NCBI GenBank assembly: GCA_030448185.1
Contig: JAUJNL010000005.1
Coordinates: 1 to 64,000 of the forward strand
From: Cytophagales bacterium
GTDB lineage: Bacteria; Bacteroidota; Bacteroidia; Cytophagales; 172606-1
DNA length: 64,000 nucleotides
Reading direction: 5' to 3'
Shown in pieces: positions 34,065-43,883 of the stretch. The notes below the pieces were generated by a model. That model was not told the origin of the DNA. It made no database searches and saw only the letters and a program-made list of their open reading frames with translations. A program made the translations under genes and the position numbers. How positions within the stretch are numbered: position 1 is the stretch's first letter; each line of letters begins with the position of its first letter.

Positions 34065-35408
34065 TTACCCTTCCTTTCCGGCGGTTCCATTGGCTCCGTT
34101 TCCGCCGCCCTTTTTGCGGAACACCCGTTTCTGGTTTTGCCCTCCACCAGTCTGGCTTTGTCCGTTTGCGTCCGGAGAACCAGATTTTGTTCGGCCGGTC
34201 CGCTGCCCTGATGGCTTCCCCGACCGGCGGTTGTTGCCATCAGTTCGGGCATGTTTTTTATTGGGATCGTACACGGGGCCTTCACCGATGTGGGCAGGAA
34301 TTGGCATTTTATTCACCTCGTAGCCGATCAACTGCTCAATCCGGCTGAACTTCCGTTGTTCCTTCTCATTGATAAAGGTAATGGCTTTGCCGGTAGCCGC
34401 CGCCCGGGCCGTGCGGCCTACCCGGTGCACATAATCCTCAGCATCCACCGGTACATCAAAATTGATAACTAAACTAATATTTTCAATGTCAATGCCTCGC
34501 GAAAGCACGTCAGTAGCCACCAGTACCTGTATACTGCGATTCCGGAAGGCTAGTAGCACTTTTTCGCGGTCGGCCTGCTCCAGGTCGGAGTGAATGGCGG
34601 CCACGTTGAATTTTTTCCTCCGCAGGGTTTCATCCAGGTCCTTCACGCTGCGTTTGGTTGAGGCAAAAACGATCACGCTAGGGTAATCACCGTTGATAAT
34701 TTCTTCGGCCAAAGCAATCTTCTGGGAGTCATACACTACATATGCTTCCTGGGTAATACCCGCAGCCGGTTTAGAAATGGCAATGTTAATAAACTCGGGG
34801 CGACGAAGAATTTCTCCGGCCAGTTTGCGGATACGGGGCGGCATGGTCGCTGAGAACAGAAGCGTCTGCCGGTCTTCGGGACAACGTCGGATGATGCGCA
34901 TGATATCGTCATAGAACCCCATGTCGAGCATCCGGTCAGCCTCATCAAGGACCAGGTGTTGTAACTTACTCAGATCCAGATAGCCTAAGTTCATGTGCTG
35001 AATGAGCCGGCCCGGCGTGGCGATAATCATATCGGCCCCCTGTATGATGCCTGACTTTTGCTGGTCCCATACGGAGCCTTCTCCGCCGCCGTAGACGGGC
35101 AATGAACTCACTGGCAGGAAATACGAAAATCCGGACAACTGCTGGTCAATCTGCAGGGCCAGTTCGCGGGTAGGCACCAGTACCAGGGTATTTAGTGTAT
35201 TATGATCCCGGGAAGTAACAATCCGGTGGAGAATGGGAAGCAGATAGGCTGCCGTTTTACCGGTGCCGGTCTGTGCGCAGGCTACCACGTCCCTGCCTTC
35301 CAGTATTAATGGTATAGCCAGTGACTGAATCGGAGTCGCCTGCTTGTAATTCATGGCGTTAATTCCTTCCAGCACGCGTTCATCTAAGGCAAAGTCGTTG
35401 AAATCCAA
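34065..35408 (-). CDS. rhlE: DEAD-box RNA helicase, RhlE type
   Basis: The 447-aa protein has all DEAD-box motifs: Q motif (ATPIQSLAIP), I (AQTGTGKTAAY), Ia (PTRELALQ), Ib (TPGRL), II (LDEADRMLDMG), III (SATMP), V (VATDVLSRGIDI) and VI (HRVGRTARA). The C-terminal 70 residues are basic and Gly/Gln/Asn-rich, typical of RhlE tails that bind RNA. Likely roles are ribosome assembly and RNA turnover. It is transcribed alone. Confidence 0.9.
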   Translation of the reverse strand: MDFNDFALDERVLEGINAMNYKQATPIQSLAIPLILEGRDVVACAQTGTGKTAAYLLPILHRIVTSRDHNTLNTLVLVPTRELALQIDQQLSGFSYFLPVSSLPVYGGGEGSVWDQQKSGIIQGADMIIATPGRLIQHMNLGYLDLSKLQHLVLDEADRMLDMGFYDDIMRIIRRCPEDRQTLLFSATMPPRIRKLAGEILRRPEFINIAISKPAAGITQEAYVVYDSQKIALAEEIINGDYPSVIVFASTKRSVKDLDETLRRKKFNVAAIHSDLEQADREKVLLAFRNRSIQVLVATDVLSRGIDIENISLVINFDVPVDAEDYVHRVGRTARAAATGKAITFINEKEQRKFSRIEQLIGYEVNKMPIPAHIGEGPVYDPNKKHARTDGNNRRSGKPSGQRTGRTKSGSPDANGQSQTGGGQNQKRVFRKKGGGNGANGTAGKEG

Positions 35409-35613
35409 GGTGTTTTGATTAGTGTTGAACCGCTAAATTACTACCCCGATTCGAAAAGCAAAAATGGCAGAGAATACCAGACAGTTTTTTACTTCTCTTG
35501 CACGACGGGAAGGTGAGAAAGTATTAGGTTTCCGAATGCCGGTAAAAGTGAATATCCGCCATCCGAACCCCGAAGGGCTCAACGAAGTTAAATCGTACAT
35601 CAGATATTTTCCC

Positions 35614-37023
35614 TCACTCTCCCAACGGGAAGCAAACGGCGAACTCTGTGTGACCTGCTTCCGATTTGACATTAATCACTGCCTGGTGATTCTGCAAAAT
35701 GCGGTTCACTACGTCCAGCCCCAGTCCAGTGCCTTTTCCCACGGGTTTAGTGGTAAAAAAAGGATCGAATATTTTAGGCAGGATTTCCGGGGCAATGCCA
35801 GTGCCGCTGTCAATAATCTTTACCACGAAAAAATTACCCTGCGTCTGAGTCGTAATTGTTAGTTTCCCGCCGGAAAGCAGGGCATCAATGGCATTGTCGA
35901 TGAGATTGGTCCAGACCTGGTTCAGTTCGGAAACATATCCCAGTATCCGGGGCGGATTCTCTTCAAATTGGGTAGCTACTTGAATATTTTTCTCACTCAG
36001 TTTGTGCTGCAGCACGGTTAGTGTACTTCTGAGGCCAGGGTGTAAGTCAAGTAATTGCTGATCGGCGGACTGGTCCATATGCGTGTAAATCTTCACGGAT
36101 TCAACCAGTTGTGAAATGCGCCGGGAAGCGCTGTCAATTTCCTCCACCAGACCCGCGGTTGCCAGTGAGCTTTCAATCCATGACAGCAGCGGGATCAGGG
36201 CGGAAGGTGTTACCTGGGTACTCAGATTCTCCAGATCTTCAATCGTGTACCCGTGCCGGACAAACGTTTCGGCCACCATCCAGCTTTGGGCTACCTGACG
36301 GTCATCAAGCCAACTGGTCAGGATATCTTCACGGGCTGATCTTTCAAAAGCGGATAATTCGGGAAGTGGTTGTTTGGATTTTGTGCTTAAAAACGCTCTG
36401 ATGGTAACTATTTCCCTTGGCGTAATCTGCTGGGTAATCATATCATGCATATGATCCGGCAGCCCGCTGACCCGCTTTCGGAGCTCATCCACGGTACGGG
36501 CAATGGCTGCCACCGGATTATTAAATTCGTGAGCCAGCCCGGCCGATAATTTACCCAGGGATAGCAACTTGTCACGCTGCTCCTGCTGACGGGTAAAGTC
36601 ACGAACCCGCGAAGTAAGAATGACCACCAGACGTTGCACCAGTTCGGGGCATTGGACAATCATTTCGGGGAACTGCTGCCGGTGAATGGTCAGGATGGTT
36701 ACATCGTCCATAGCTATGCCCGTTCCGGCGGCTACTTGTAGCCGGGAATAGGGCAGCAGGCCGGTAATGCTGCCGGGCATAACGGTATTCACCGGAATCG
36801 TTTGTCCGTTCTGTTCAATGATTAGTTGCACGCGGCCAGCCAGTACAATCCACATGTGATCAGCCTTTTGGCCTTTCCGGAACAGATACTGGTCTTGGGC
36901 CAGTTGGAGCAGGGACGCATGGGCGAGGATCCAGTTGCTTTCGTCCGCGGGTAAATCCTGGAAAGTGGGTATTTGCAATAAAGTTTCGCGGATGTCAAAA
37001 GCTGGCTGGCGGCTGGCGGTCAT
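35614..37023 (-). CDS. soluble sensor histidine kinase with cNMP-binding-like domain, copy 2
   Basis: The 469-aa protein has an N-terminal cyclic-nucleotide-binding-like domain (about 20-135; LFRKGQKADHMWIVLAGRV), a histidine-kinase H box (GLAHEFNNP, H165), an N box (NQVWTNLIDNAIDAL) and G boxes (DSGTGIAPEI, GKGTGLGLDVV). There are no membrane segments, so sensing is cytoplasmic. No receiver partner is adjacent. It is paralogous to the kinase at 37128-38534, which lies upstream on the same strand, so this is a tandem duplication. Confidence 0.85.
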   Translation of the reverse strand: MTASRQPAFDIRETLLQIPTFQDLPADESNWILAHASLLQLAQDQYLFRKGQKADHMWIVLAGRVQLIIEQNGQTIPVNTVMPGSITGLLPYSRLQVAAGTGIAMDDVTILTIHRQQFPEMIVQCPELVQRLVVILTSRVRDFTRQQEQRDKLLSLGKLSAGLAHEFNNPVAAIARTVDELRKRVSGLPDHMHDMITQQITPREIVTIRAFLSTKSKQPLPELSAFERSAREDILTSWLDDRQVAQSWMVAETFVRHGYTIEDLENLSTQVTPSALIPLLSWIESSLATAGLVEEIDSASRRISQLVESVKIYTHMDQSADQQLLDLHPGLRSTLTVLQHKLSEKNIQVATQFEENPPRILGYVSELNQVWTNLIDNAIDALLSGGKLTITTQTQGNFFVVKIIDSGTGIAPEILPKIFDPFFTTKPVGKGTGLGLDVVNRILQNHQAVINVKSEAGHTEFAVCFPLGE

Positions 37024-37127
37024 GTTATTATGGTAAAGGTTAAATGCTAAATGAACGGTTGGCTAACAGCTATTGGATTTACATCTCTGCTATTCATTTA
37101 GCATTTAACCTTTACCATTTAGCATTA

Positions 37128-38534
37128 CTATAGGTCTACGGGTAGGTATACGGTAAATTTGGTCTGGCCGGGCTGGGATTGTACGTGAATTTCGCCCTTA
37201 TGCTGATTTACTACGATACGATGCGAAATTTCAAGGCCGATGCCGGTGCCCTTGCCCACTTCTTTAGTGGTGAAGAAAGGCTCAAATATGCGCGGGAGCA
37301 CCTCTTTGGGAATTCCGGTACCGTTATCAATGATTTCTACCGCAATAAAAGGATGTTCCTTACAACTGGGGTCAATAGAGGTGCGCAGGGTTATGATACC
37401 GCCCTGATCGGGAATGGCATCAATGGCATTGTCGATGAGATTGGTCCAGACCTGGTTCAGTTCACCACCATAAGCCGAAATAAGCGGTAGATCGGGACTA
37501 TACTCCTTAACAAACTCAATTTGCTTGTGCTTAGACTTATGGTGCAGCATCACCAGGGTATTGTCCAGGTTCTTATGGATATCTACCTTCTGCAACTGGC
37601 CTCCCTGATCCATGTAGGAATACTCTTTGACGGCGCCTACCAGCGAAGAAATACGGTCAGTGCTTTCGGCCAGCTCCCGGGACAGCAGCTTCATTTCCAC
37701 TTCTTTATGAATCCACCGGAGAAAGTTGGTTACCTGGTCCGGTACTAATTTCAAGGAGAAAGATTCCAGCAATTCCCGGTCGTAGCCTACTGAAACCAAG
37801 GTTGGAGCCATATCAAACGCTTCTTCTACTTTAAGTTCTTCGAGCCAGTCGATCAGTTCATCTTCTTTTTCGGAACGCGAAATTGTATCGAGGTCCACGC
37901 CATCGAGCTGAAGCCGGTCAAAAATGGGCTGGAATGGATAGCCTTCCCCGGGAGGCTCCCGGAAAATGACTTTTTCCAGGATGGCTGAGGAGTGCCGGTC
38001 AAATTCGTCGAGGGTGGAGATCAACTTCCGGGAGGCTCTTTTAGCGGCTGAGGCCGGGTTATTGAGTTCATGGGAGAGCCCGGCTGCCATGGTGCCCAGT
38101 GAGATAAGCTTCTCCCGCTGGTACGACAACTGGTTGATTTCCTGCAATCTTTCGGCCATGTCCCGGAGGATTTTACGTCGTACCGACTCGCAGTTGGCCA
38201 GCAGTTCCCAGAATTGCTGTTCGTTAATTTTAAATAAGGTTACATCCGTAACGGCCATGGCACCGCCGGGATGCGGTGTGCCGGCCAGCAGCGGCAGTTC
38301 TCCGCCGGTCATTCCCTTCTTAAAAGTGCTGATGTATAAACGCTGGCCTTTGATGGTCCGGAAGATCTCAAATTCTCCCTCCAGCACCAGCATAAAAAAC
38401 TTGGCCTCATCGCCTTCCCGCCACATAATTTCCCCGGCCTTGTATTCGGCGTATGCCCCTTCAATGTCACAGCTAAGGTCCTCTTCGCCCAGGCCGGTGA
38501 ATAATTCGATATCCGTTAAGTCATGGAGTGTCAT
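37128..38534 (-). CDS. soluble sensor histidine kinase with cNMP-binding-like domain, copy 1
   Basis: The 468-aa protein has the same layout: cNMP-binding-like domain (about 8-130; MWREGDEAKFFMLVLEGEF), H box GLSHELNNP (H155), N box NQVWTNLIDNAIDAI, and G boxes DNGTGIPKEVL and GKGTGIGLEIS. The two proteins share many motifs and nearly the same length. It lies about 105 bp upstream of its paralogue, probably in one transcript. In related genomes such kinases lie near redox genes, but nothing of that kind is seen here. Confidence 0.85.
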   Translation of the reverse strand: MTLHDLTDIELFTGLGEEDLSCDIEGAYAEYKAGEIMWREGDEAKFFMLVLEGEFEIFRTIKGQRLYISTFKKGMTGGELPLLAGTPHPGGAMAVTDVTLFKINEQQFWELLANCESVRRKILRDMAERLQEINQLSYQREKLISLGTMAAGLSHELNNPASAAKRASRKLISTLDEFDRHSSAILEKVIFREPPGEGYPFQPIFDRLQLDGVDLDTISRSEKEDELIDWLEELKVEEAFDMAPTLVSVGYDRELLESFSLKLVPDQVTNFLRWIHKEVEMKLLSRELAESTDRISSLVGAVKEYSYMDQGGQLQKVDIHKNLDNTLVMLHHKSKHKQIEFVKEYSPDLPLISAYGGELNQVWTNLIDNAIDAIPDQGGIITLRTSIDPSCKEHPFIAVEIIDNGTGIPKEVLPRIFEPFFTTKEVGKGTGIGLEISHRIVVNQHKGEIHVQSQPGQTKFTVYLPVDL

Positions 38535-38689
38535 GGTGGTAGGTGGTTTGCGGTTGCCGGTTGTTAATTGCCGGTGGTCGGTCTCTGGTTTCCAGTTTAG
38601 TCGGCTTGCCTCCGGCGAGTGATGACTATTGAAAGGGCCTCCGGCCCGTTTTAAGGGGAAATGTAAACCCGAAAGTATATTTTGTAACC

Positions 38690-39412
38690 TTACCCCAAAA
38701 ATACCTTTAAATCCTTCAAGTCAATGTTTCCTTCGTAGTAGGCTTTGCCGAACATGACGGCGTAGACGCCCATTTCGGCCAGTTTATCAATATCCTCAAC
38801 GGAACTTACTCCGCCGCTGGCAATGAGGGAAATATCCGGAAAGTCCATCAGTATTTGTTTGTATAACTCAAAAGCGGGGCCTTGCTGACGGCCGTCACGC
38901 TCTACATCCGTGCATTTTACGTACTTCACGCCCCGTTCGTAATAGTAGCCGATCAGTTCCATAATATCTACGCCGGTATCACGCTGCCAGCCGTCCGTGA
39001 GAATGCTGCCTTTGCGGGCATCAGCCGCCAGAATAATGTGTTCTCGGCCGTAGCTGACCAACCAGGCGGTAAAGAATCGGCGTTCCTTCACGGCAATGCT
39101 GGCCGAAATAATCGTTTTGGCTCCGTATTCGAAAGCCGTACGAATATCAGAGTCAGTCTGGACGCCACCGGCAAAGTCAACCGCCAGATCAGTATAACCA
39201 GTAATCATCCGGAGAATATCGTAGTTGACCACGCGGCCTTTTCTGGCACCATCCAGGTCGATCAGGTGTACCCTTTTAATTCCATGATCCTCAAAAGTCT
39301 GCGCTACTTCAATTGGACTCTCGCCATAGAACACGGCATGTTCAAAGTCTCCCGGCGGTACTTTTACGCATTTGCCGTTGTAGATGGAAATGGAAGGAAT
39401 AAGCTGAATCAT
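38690..39412 (-). CDS. hisA: phosphoribosylformimino-AICAR ribotide isomerase
   Basis: HisA catalyses the fourth step of histidine synthesis in a TIM barrel of 240 aa. Motifs are PSISIYNGKCVKVPPGD, HLIDLDGARKGR (catalytic Asp region), DFAGGVQTDSDI, AADARKG and the second catalytic Asp in KCTDVERDG, then IASGGVSSVEDI. It stands alone, without hisF or hisH, so the his genes are dispersed. Confidence 0.85.
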   Translation of the reverse strand: MIQLIPSISIYNGKCVKVPPGDFEHAVFYGESPIEVAQTFEDHGIKRVHLIDLDGARKGRVVNYDILRMITGYTDLAVDFAGGVQTDSDIRTAFEYGAKTIISASIAVKERRFFTAWLVSYGREHIILAADARKGSILTDGWQRDTGVDIMELIGYYYERGVKYVKCTDVERDGRQQGPAFELYKQILMDFPDISLIASGGVSSVEDIDKLAEMGVYAVMFGKAYYEGNIDLKDLKVFLG

Positions 39413-39544
39413 CAGGATTGGACGGTTTAACCGTGAGTTATAATGCTGATACTGGCAGCGAACTCAATTTAGAGCCAGTTTTAAAGAATTTTACATTTAA
39501 AATACAAATTTATATACCAATTCAAAATCCCGGTTCCCTTCTTT

Positions 39545-39552
39545 TATATTTG
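39545..39552 (+). promoter_or_regulatory. -7 box of the lysA promoter
   Basis: TATATTTG matches TAnnTTTG, 17 bp before the lysA ATG. A short leader follows. No strong -33 TTG is visible. Confidence 0.55.
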
Positions 39553-39569
39553 TAGGCTGATTGATACCT

Positions 39570-40802
39570 ATGCAACTTATTAACAACGCTTACCAGATTC
39601 AGGGAATCTCCGTGACCGATCTTTGCCGGGAGCACGGTACACCGCTCTACGTGTACGACGGTGAGAAGATAGTAGGGCAATTAAACCACCTTCAACAGGC
39701 TTTCAGCGGACTGAAGGTACGCATTAAATACGCAGCCAAAGCCCTGACCAATCAAGCTATACTTAAACTGCTGAAGAAGGCCGGTTCTGAACTGGATGTG
39801 GTTTCCATTGAGGAGGCAGAACTGGGCCTGTTGGCCGGGTATGCTCCGCACGAAATTATGTATGCCCCCAATAGTGTTAGCTTCGAGGAGGTGCAGCGGG
39901 CCGTGGAGCTGGGCATCAGCCTTAACATTGATAATCTGTCCATTCTGGAGAAATTCGGTCAGCGGTACGGCTCCTCCGTGCCCTGCTGCATCCGGCTCAA
40001 TCCGCATATAGCCGCTGGTGGCAACGTAAAAATTCAGGTGGGGCACGTCAATTCCAAATTTGGTATTTCGGTTGATTACCTCGAAGAAGTGCACCGGGTG
40101 GTGAAAGAGTATAAGATTACCATCAACGGCCTGCATATCCACACGGGTTCGGATATAAAAGATGCAGGTGTATTTCTGCAAATGGCCCAGATTCTGTTCA
40201 CGGCCGCGATGCGGTTTCCGGACCTGCAATTCCTGAATTTCGGCAGCGGATTTAAAGTAGCTTACCGGGAGGGCGACCACGTATTGGACGTAGAAGAACT
40301 GGCCAAAGAGCTTAAACCAGCTTTTATAGCCTTTTGTGAGCGGTATGGCCGCGAACTGGAACTTTGGTTTGAGCCGGGAAAGATTATCGTAAGTGAATCG
40401 GGGTACCTGCTGGTGCGGGCCAACGTACTCAAAGAAACACCGGTTTCCACCATAGTAGGGGTGGGGTCGGGCCTCAATCACCTGATCCGCCCCATGATGT
40501 ACGATGCCTACCACGACATCGTAAATGTATCAAACCCAGGCGGGATCCTCAAAACGTACACGGTAGTAGGCTACATCTGCGAAACCGATACCTTTGGCAA
40601 TGACCGCCAGCTCAATGAGGTGCGGGAAGGCGATATACTAGCCCTCCGGAATGCCGGAGCTTACGGCTTCAGTATGAGCTCTAATTATAATTCAAGGGTT
40701 CGTCCCGCGGAAGTGCTCATCTACCAGGGGCAGGCCAAACTGATCCGCCAGCGTGAGACTATTGCCGACTTGTTGCGCAACCAGGTGGCAGCCGAATGGT
40801 AG
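39570..40802 (+). CDS. lysA: diaminopimelate decarboxylase
   Basis: LysA makes lysine from meso-diaminopimelate using PLP. The PLP lysine lies in VRIKYAAKALTNQA, other motifs are LDVVSIEEAELGL, GLHIHTGSDI, FGSGFKV and EPGKIIVSESG, and the active-site Cys is in YICETDTFG. The 410-aa length from ATG 39570 is normal; an upstream TTG at 39561 is less likely. It is a single gene with a terminator at 40848. Confidence 0.92.
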   Translation: MQLINNAYQIQGISVTDLCREHGTPLYVYDGEKIVGQLNHLQQAFSGLKVRIKYAAKALTNQAILKLLKKAGSELDVVSIEEAELGLLAGYAPHEIMYAPNSVSFEEVQRAVELGISLNIDNLSILEKFGQRYGSSVPCCIRLNPHIAAGGNVKIQVGHVNSKFGISVDYLEEVHRVVKEYKITINGLHIHTGSDIKDAGVFLQMAQILFTAAMRFPDLQFLNFGSGFKVAYREGDHVLDVEELAKELKPAFIAFCERYGRELELWFEPGKIIVSESGYLLVRANVLKETPVSTIVGVGSGLNHLIRPMMYDAYHDIVNVSNPGGILKTYTVVGYICETDTFGNDRQLNEVREGDILALRNAGAYGFSMSSNYNSRVRPAEVLIYQGQAKLIRQRETIADLLRNQVAAEW

Positions 40803-40847
40803 TTTTGTAATTACATTAGTAAAGATTGAAGCTAGTCTGTTTCTGCC

Positions 40848-40896
40848 AGCGCCTGTAAATCCGTGGGGTTCCCCGTATGTACAGGCGCTACGCTTT
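40848..40896 (+). terminator. terminator after lysA
   Basis: The outer stem is AGCGCCTGTA/TACAGGCGCT with an inner GGGG/CCCC pairing, followed by ACGCTTTT. It sits 46 bp after the lysA stop. Confidence 0.65.
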
Positions 40897-41097
40897 TAAG
40901 AGAAGCTATATACGAATGTAACACTCTGGACGGGTAATTTCCGGACCCTTGCTGGATATAACCCAACATTTTCCCGTGGGTGCCGTATACTTTTTAGCCG
41001 GATTTCCTCATTTGTAAAATGAGTAAGCGGTACGTATCGATTGTACGAGTATATAGCTGGATAAATTCACTATTGAATGGGTTTGCGAATGTAACTA

Positions 41098-41527
41098 TTG
41101 AAAAACCGGTTCATTCGGGAAAGCCATCAGCGTGTAATGTATCTTTATTCATCAGGAAAGATTATTGGGCCCATGAACCGTTCACTGGATATTCGGGATT
41201 TCGATAAACTGCTGCTTGCCTATCGACGTCTTTGCGAGGCAATGCCTTTGTTGATTGAGCAATCGAGATCTCGGACTAAAACATCGCCAGATTTATCAAC
41301 ATCCCAACCTGAAGTCTGCTTCGATTAAGATGGGCAAAGATACTTTTTACCGGCGCCTCAATACCAACCAGTGGACTCCCGAAGAACTGACTGCCATTCT
41401 GCCCATAATCGTGGATAACATCAAAAAGAGCAATAAAGACTTTTACCGGGAGTTTAAGCTGACATTGGATGACAGCCTTGATTCACTCAAATTGGGAGGA
41501 AATGGTCAGGAGGAGACGCACTCCTGA
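41098..41527 (+). CDS. hypothetical protein, possible regulator, one frame break
   Basis: Two frames join: 41098 to about 41270 (SLDIRDFDKLLLAYRRLCEAMPLLIEQ) and 41255-41527 (IYQHPNLKSASIKMGKDTFYRRLNTNQWTPEELTAILPIIVD). The second part looks like a small HTH or DNA-contacting domain of about 140 aa overall. The start is uncertain (TTG at 41098). An indel near 41262-41272 is inferred from the continuity of helical sequence. No family is recognised. Confidence 0.45.
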
Positions 41528-41651
41528 CGTTTCCGGTTTCCTAGTGGGTATTATTCAGTAGTTTTCCCTCATATCCAGTACCAGGTACCTAATACCCTTT
41601 TCCCAATGACTACTAACCAATATCCGGTACCTAATACCTATTTACTATTAC

Positions 41652-42524
41652 CTAGTAATGCAGCCAGAGTCCGAGCAGGGCAAAGAATACATTAGTACCC
41701 AGTGCCGAAAGCATATTTAGCCGCATGGTACGTCTGAAGTTGGCGGCTGATTCCTGCCGAAGCACTTTCAGATACCACCAACTGAAAAATACTACGGCCG
41801 GCGCCAGGCAGGCCATGAGCACAAAAAAATATTTCTGGTCGAAAAAACGGGAAAAGAAGAAATAGAAGGCCGTAAATGTGACGCCAAATACGATAAAGGT
41901 GAAAATAAAAGTTCCCTTTACCCCTAGCAGCCGGCTCATGGTCATATCACCCCGGCGGGCATCTTCGGTATGTTGGTAAATCTGGGTCATCGGGTAAAAA
42001 CCCATCAGCAGCAGGGAGGTCAGGGAAGCCGCAAATACTACTTCTGTTCGTAGTAAATAGGTGATTTTCAATTGGTTAATAGCTTGGTAGACCATCAGGA
42101 AAGTAAATGCGCCTTGAAAAATACTGGCCAGTAACCAACTGATTACCGGATACTTTTTCAATCGGATGCGATCATGGCTATAGGCTTTGGAAATGAATCC
42201 GTAGATAAATAAGCCCAGTACAAAAGGCCAGCCAAGCGGAATTCCAAGTAATAAAGCTAATCCATCTAAAACCAAAGACGTATAAAGTAGTTCTTTACTT
42301 ACCGGGGGCGGTTTTTCCAGTCCGCCGATACTGTCTTCATCTTTGTCATAATAGCTATTAAATCCATTGCTGGCCGGGTACAGCAAAACATGCAGAATCA
42401 GGAAGGCCAGCAGGGTTGCCCAGCCGTTAGGGCGGGGCGACAGACTTACGGCAAAGAGGAAGATGGGTAACAGATAAAACGAGAAGGGAATCCGCAAGTG
42501 CAGAAGGGTAGAACGCTGTATCAT
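41652..42524 (-). CDS. UbiA-family prenyltransferase
   Basis: The start at 42524 (MIQRSTLLHLRIPFSF) is preferred; the longer frame to 42611 adds residues encoded by intergenic repeat DNA. The 290-aa product has about eight membrane segments and the Asp-rich motif NGFNSYYDKDEDSIGG (N-x3-D-x3-D form) that binds Mg and prenyl diphosphate, with a second Asp cluster in YQHTEDARRGD. It is divergent from a type III polyketide synthase and methyltransferase, so prenylation of a polyketide aromatic is the likely job. Confidence 0.8.
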   Translation of the reverse strand: MIQRSTLLHLRIPFSFYLLPIFLFAVSLSPRPNGWATLLAFLILHVLLYPASNGFNSYYDKDEDSIGGLEKPPPVSKELLYTSLVLDGLALLLGIPLGWPFVLGLFIYGFISKAYSHDRIRLKKYPVISWLLASIFQGAFTFLMVYQAINQLKITYLLRTEVVFAASLTSLLLMGFYPMTQIYQHTEDARRGDMTMSRLLGVKGTFIFTFIVFGVTFTAFYFFFSRFFDQKYFFVLMACLAPAVVFFSWWYLKVLRQESAANFRRTMRLNMLSALGTNVFFALLGLWLHY

Positions 42525-42756
42525 GGGTAAGTGGTGTTTCCGGCTTCGAATATAGTTTATAGTTTCGGGTTTTTGGTTTACAGTTTCCGGTTTAGACTTA
42601 TTTGCTATCATGGCTGGCGTTCTACGCTAACCGGAAAGTATAGAAGAAACTTCCAAGCCCATATATTCTGTCAAGTAACCAGAAACTGTAAACCGTAAAC
42701 TGTAAACCGGCAACTAAAAACCAGAAACTGGCAATCCGAAATCGTAAACCACTTAC

Positions 42757-43860
42757 ATGAAAAGTTATATTAATGCCATTGGTACGGCTAATCCGCCGGT
42801 CCGGATTCCGCAGATGCAGATTGCCGAATTCATGGCCAATGCCTCCCAACTGAATACGCAGGAAAAACGCAAGCTATTGGCTCTTTACCGTACCACCGGT
42901 ATTCGGTACCGGCATTCGGTTATTCCTGACTACGGCCGGGACAAGAGTGATTTTACCTTTTTCCGTAATACGCCCGATATGGAGCCCTTTCCGCCGATCA
43001 GCCAGCGGATGGAGTTGTACCGCCAGCACGCCCTTCCACTTTGTATAGACGCGGTCAGGCAATGCCTCGACCCCCTGTCTTTCTCCGTATCGGACCTTAC
43101 GCACCTGATTACGGTCAGTTGTACGGGCATGTATGCTCCCGGCATCGACATCGAACTGGTCGAGCAATTGGACTTACCGACCGGGGTGCAGCGGACTGCG
43201 ATCAATTTCATGGGTTGCTACGGAGCTTTTAATGCCCTTAAAGCCGCCGATGCCATTTGTAAATCCGATCCGGGTGCATCCGTACTGGTCGTCTGCGTGG
43301 AGCTTTGCACCATTCATTTCCAGAAGGAAAAAACCGAAGATCACTTACTGGCCAACTCTTTATTCGCTGATGGTGCTGCGGCTGTTTTGGTACAACCAAA
43401 CCCTGGTCCTTCTCTTTCGGTAAGCATGGAGTCGTTTTACTGCGACCTGTTTTTTCCCGGAAAAACGGATATGGCCTGGCATATTACCGATTTTGGCTTC
43501 CAGATGACGCTTTCATCCTACATTCCCGACATGATTAAAAGCGGCATCCGCCAATTGACTGACCGGTTGCTGCAGCGAATCAAGCTCCGGGTGCCGGATA
43601 TTTCCCTGTTTGCCATCCACCCCGGCGGCCGGCGCATTCTGGAAGTAATCGAAGAACAACTGGGGCTGCAGCCGGAAGATAACCGCTACGCCTATCAGGT
43701 GCTGAGTGAATTTGGAAATATGTCTTCTCCCACCGTTTTATTTGTGTTGAAAGCCCTCTGGAATGAGCTTCGTACCCGGGATAGCGGTAAAAATATTCTA
43801 AGTTTCGCCTTTGGTCCCGGCCTTACCCTGGAGTCGATGTTGCTGAGGGTGCATTCGTAA
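42757..43860 (+). CDS. type III polyketide synthase
   Basis: The 367-aa protein carries the chalcone/stilbene-synthase catalytic triad: C154 in NFMGCYGAFNA, H288 in FAIHPGGRRIL and N321 in EFGNMSSPTV, plus the C-terminal GFGPGLT-like FAFGPGLTLES. Bacterial members make alkylresorcinols, pyrones and related phenolic lipids from fatty acyl-CoA and malonyl-CoA. It lies 23 bp before a methyltransferase and opposite a UbiA prenyltransferase, forming a small biosynthetic cluster. Confidence 0.9.
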   Translation: MKSYINAIGTANPPVRIPQMQIAEFMANASQLNTQEKRKLLALYRTTGIRYRHSVIPDYGRDKSDFTFFRNTPDMEPFPPISQRMELYRQHALPLCIDAVRQCLDPLSFSVSDLTHLITVSCTGMYAPGIDIELVEQLDLPTGVQRTAINFMGCYGAFNALKAADAICKSDPGASVLVVCVELCTIHFQKEKTEDHLLANSLFADGAAAVLVQPNPGPSLSVSMESFYCDLFFPGKTDMAWHITDFGFQMTLSSYIPDMIKSGIRQLTDRLLQRIKLRVPDISLFAIHPGGRRILEVIEEQLGLQPEDNRYAYQVLSEFGNMSSPTVLFVLKALWNELRTRDSGKNILSFAFGPGLTLESMLLRVHS

Positions 43861-43883
43861 ACGATTCATAAAAACAAAACCAG

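Noticed and set aside
35464-35862. Plus-strand frame of 132 aa across the end of the kinase gene
   Set aside because: Its second half is the antisense of conserved kinase motifs, so it is a shadow; the first 150 bp alone carry no family.
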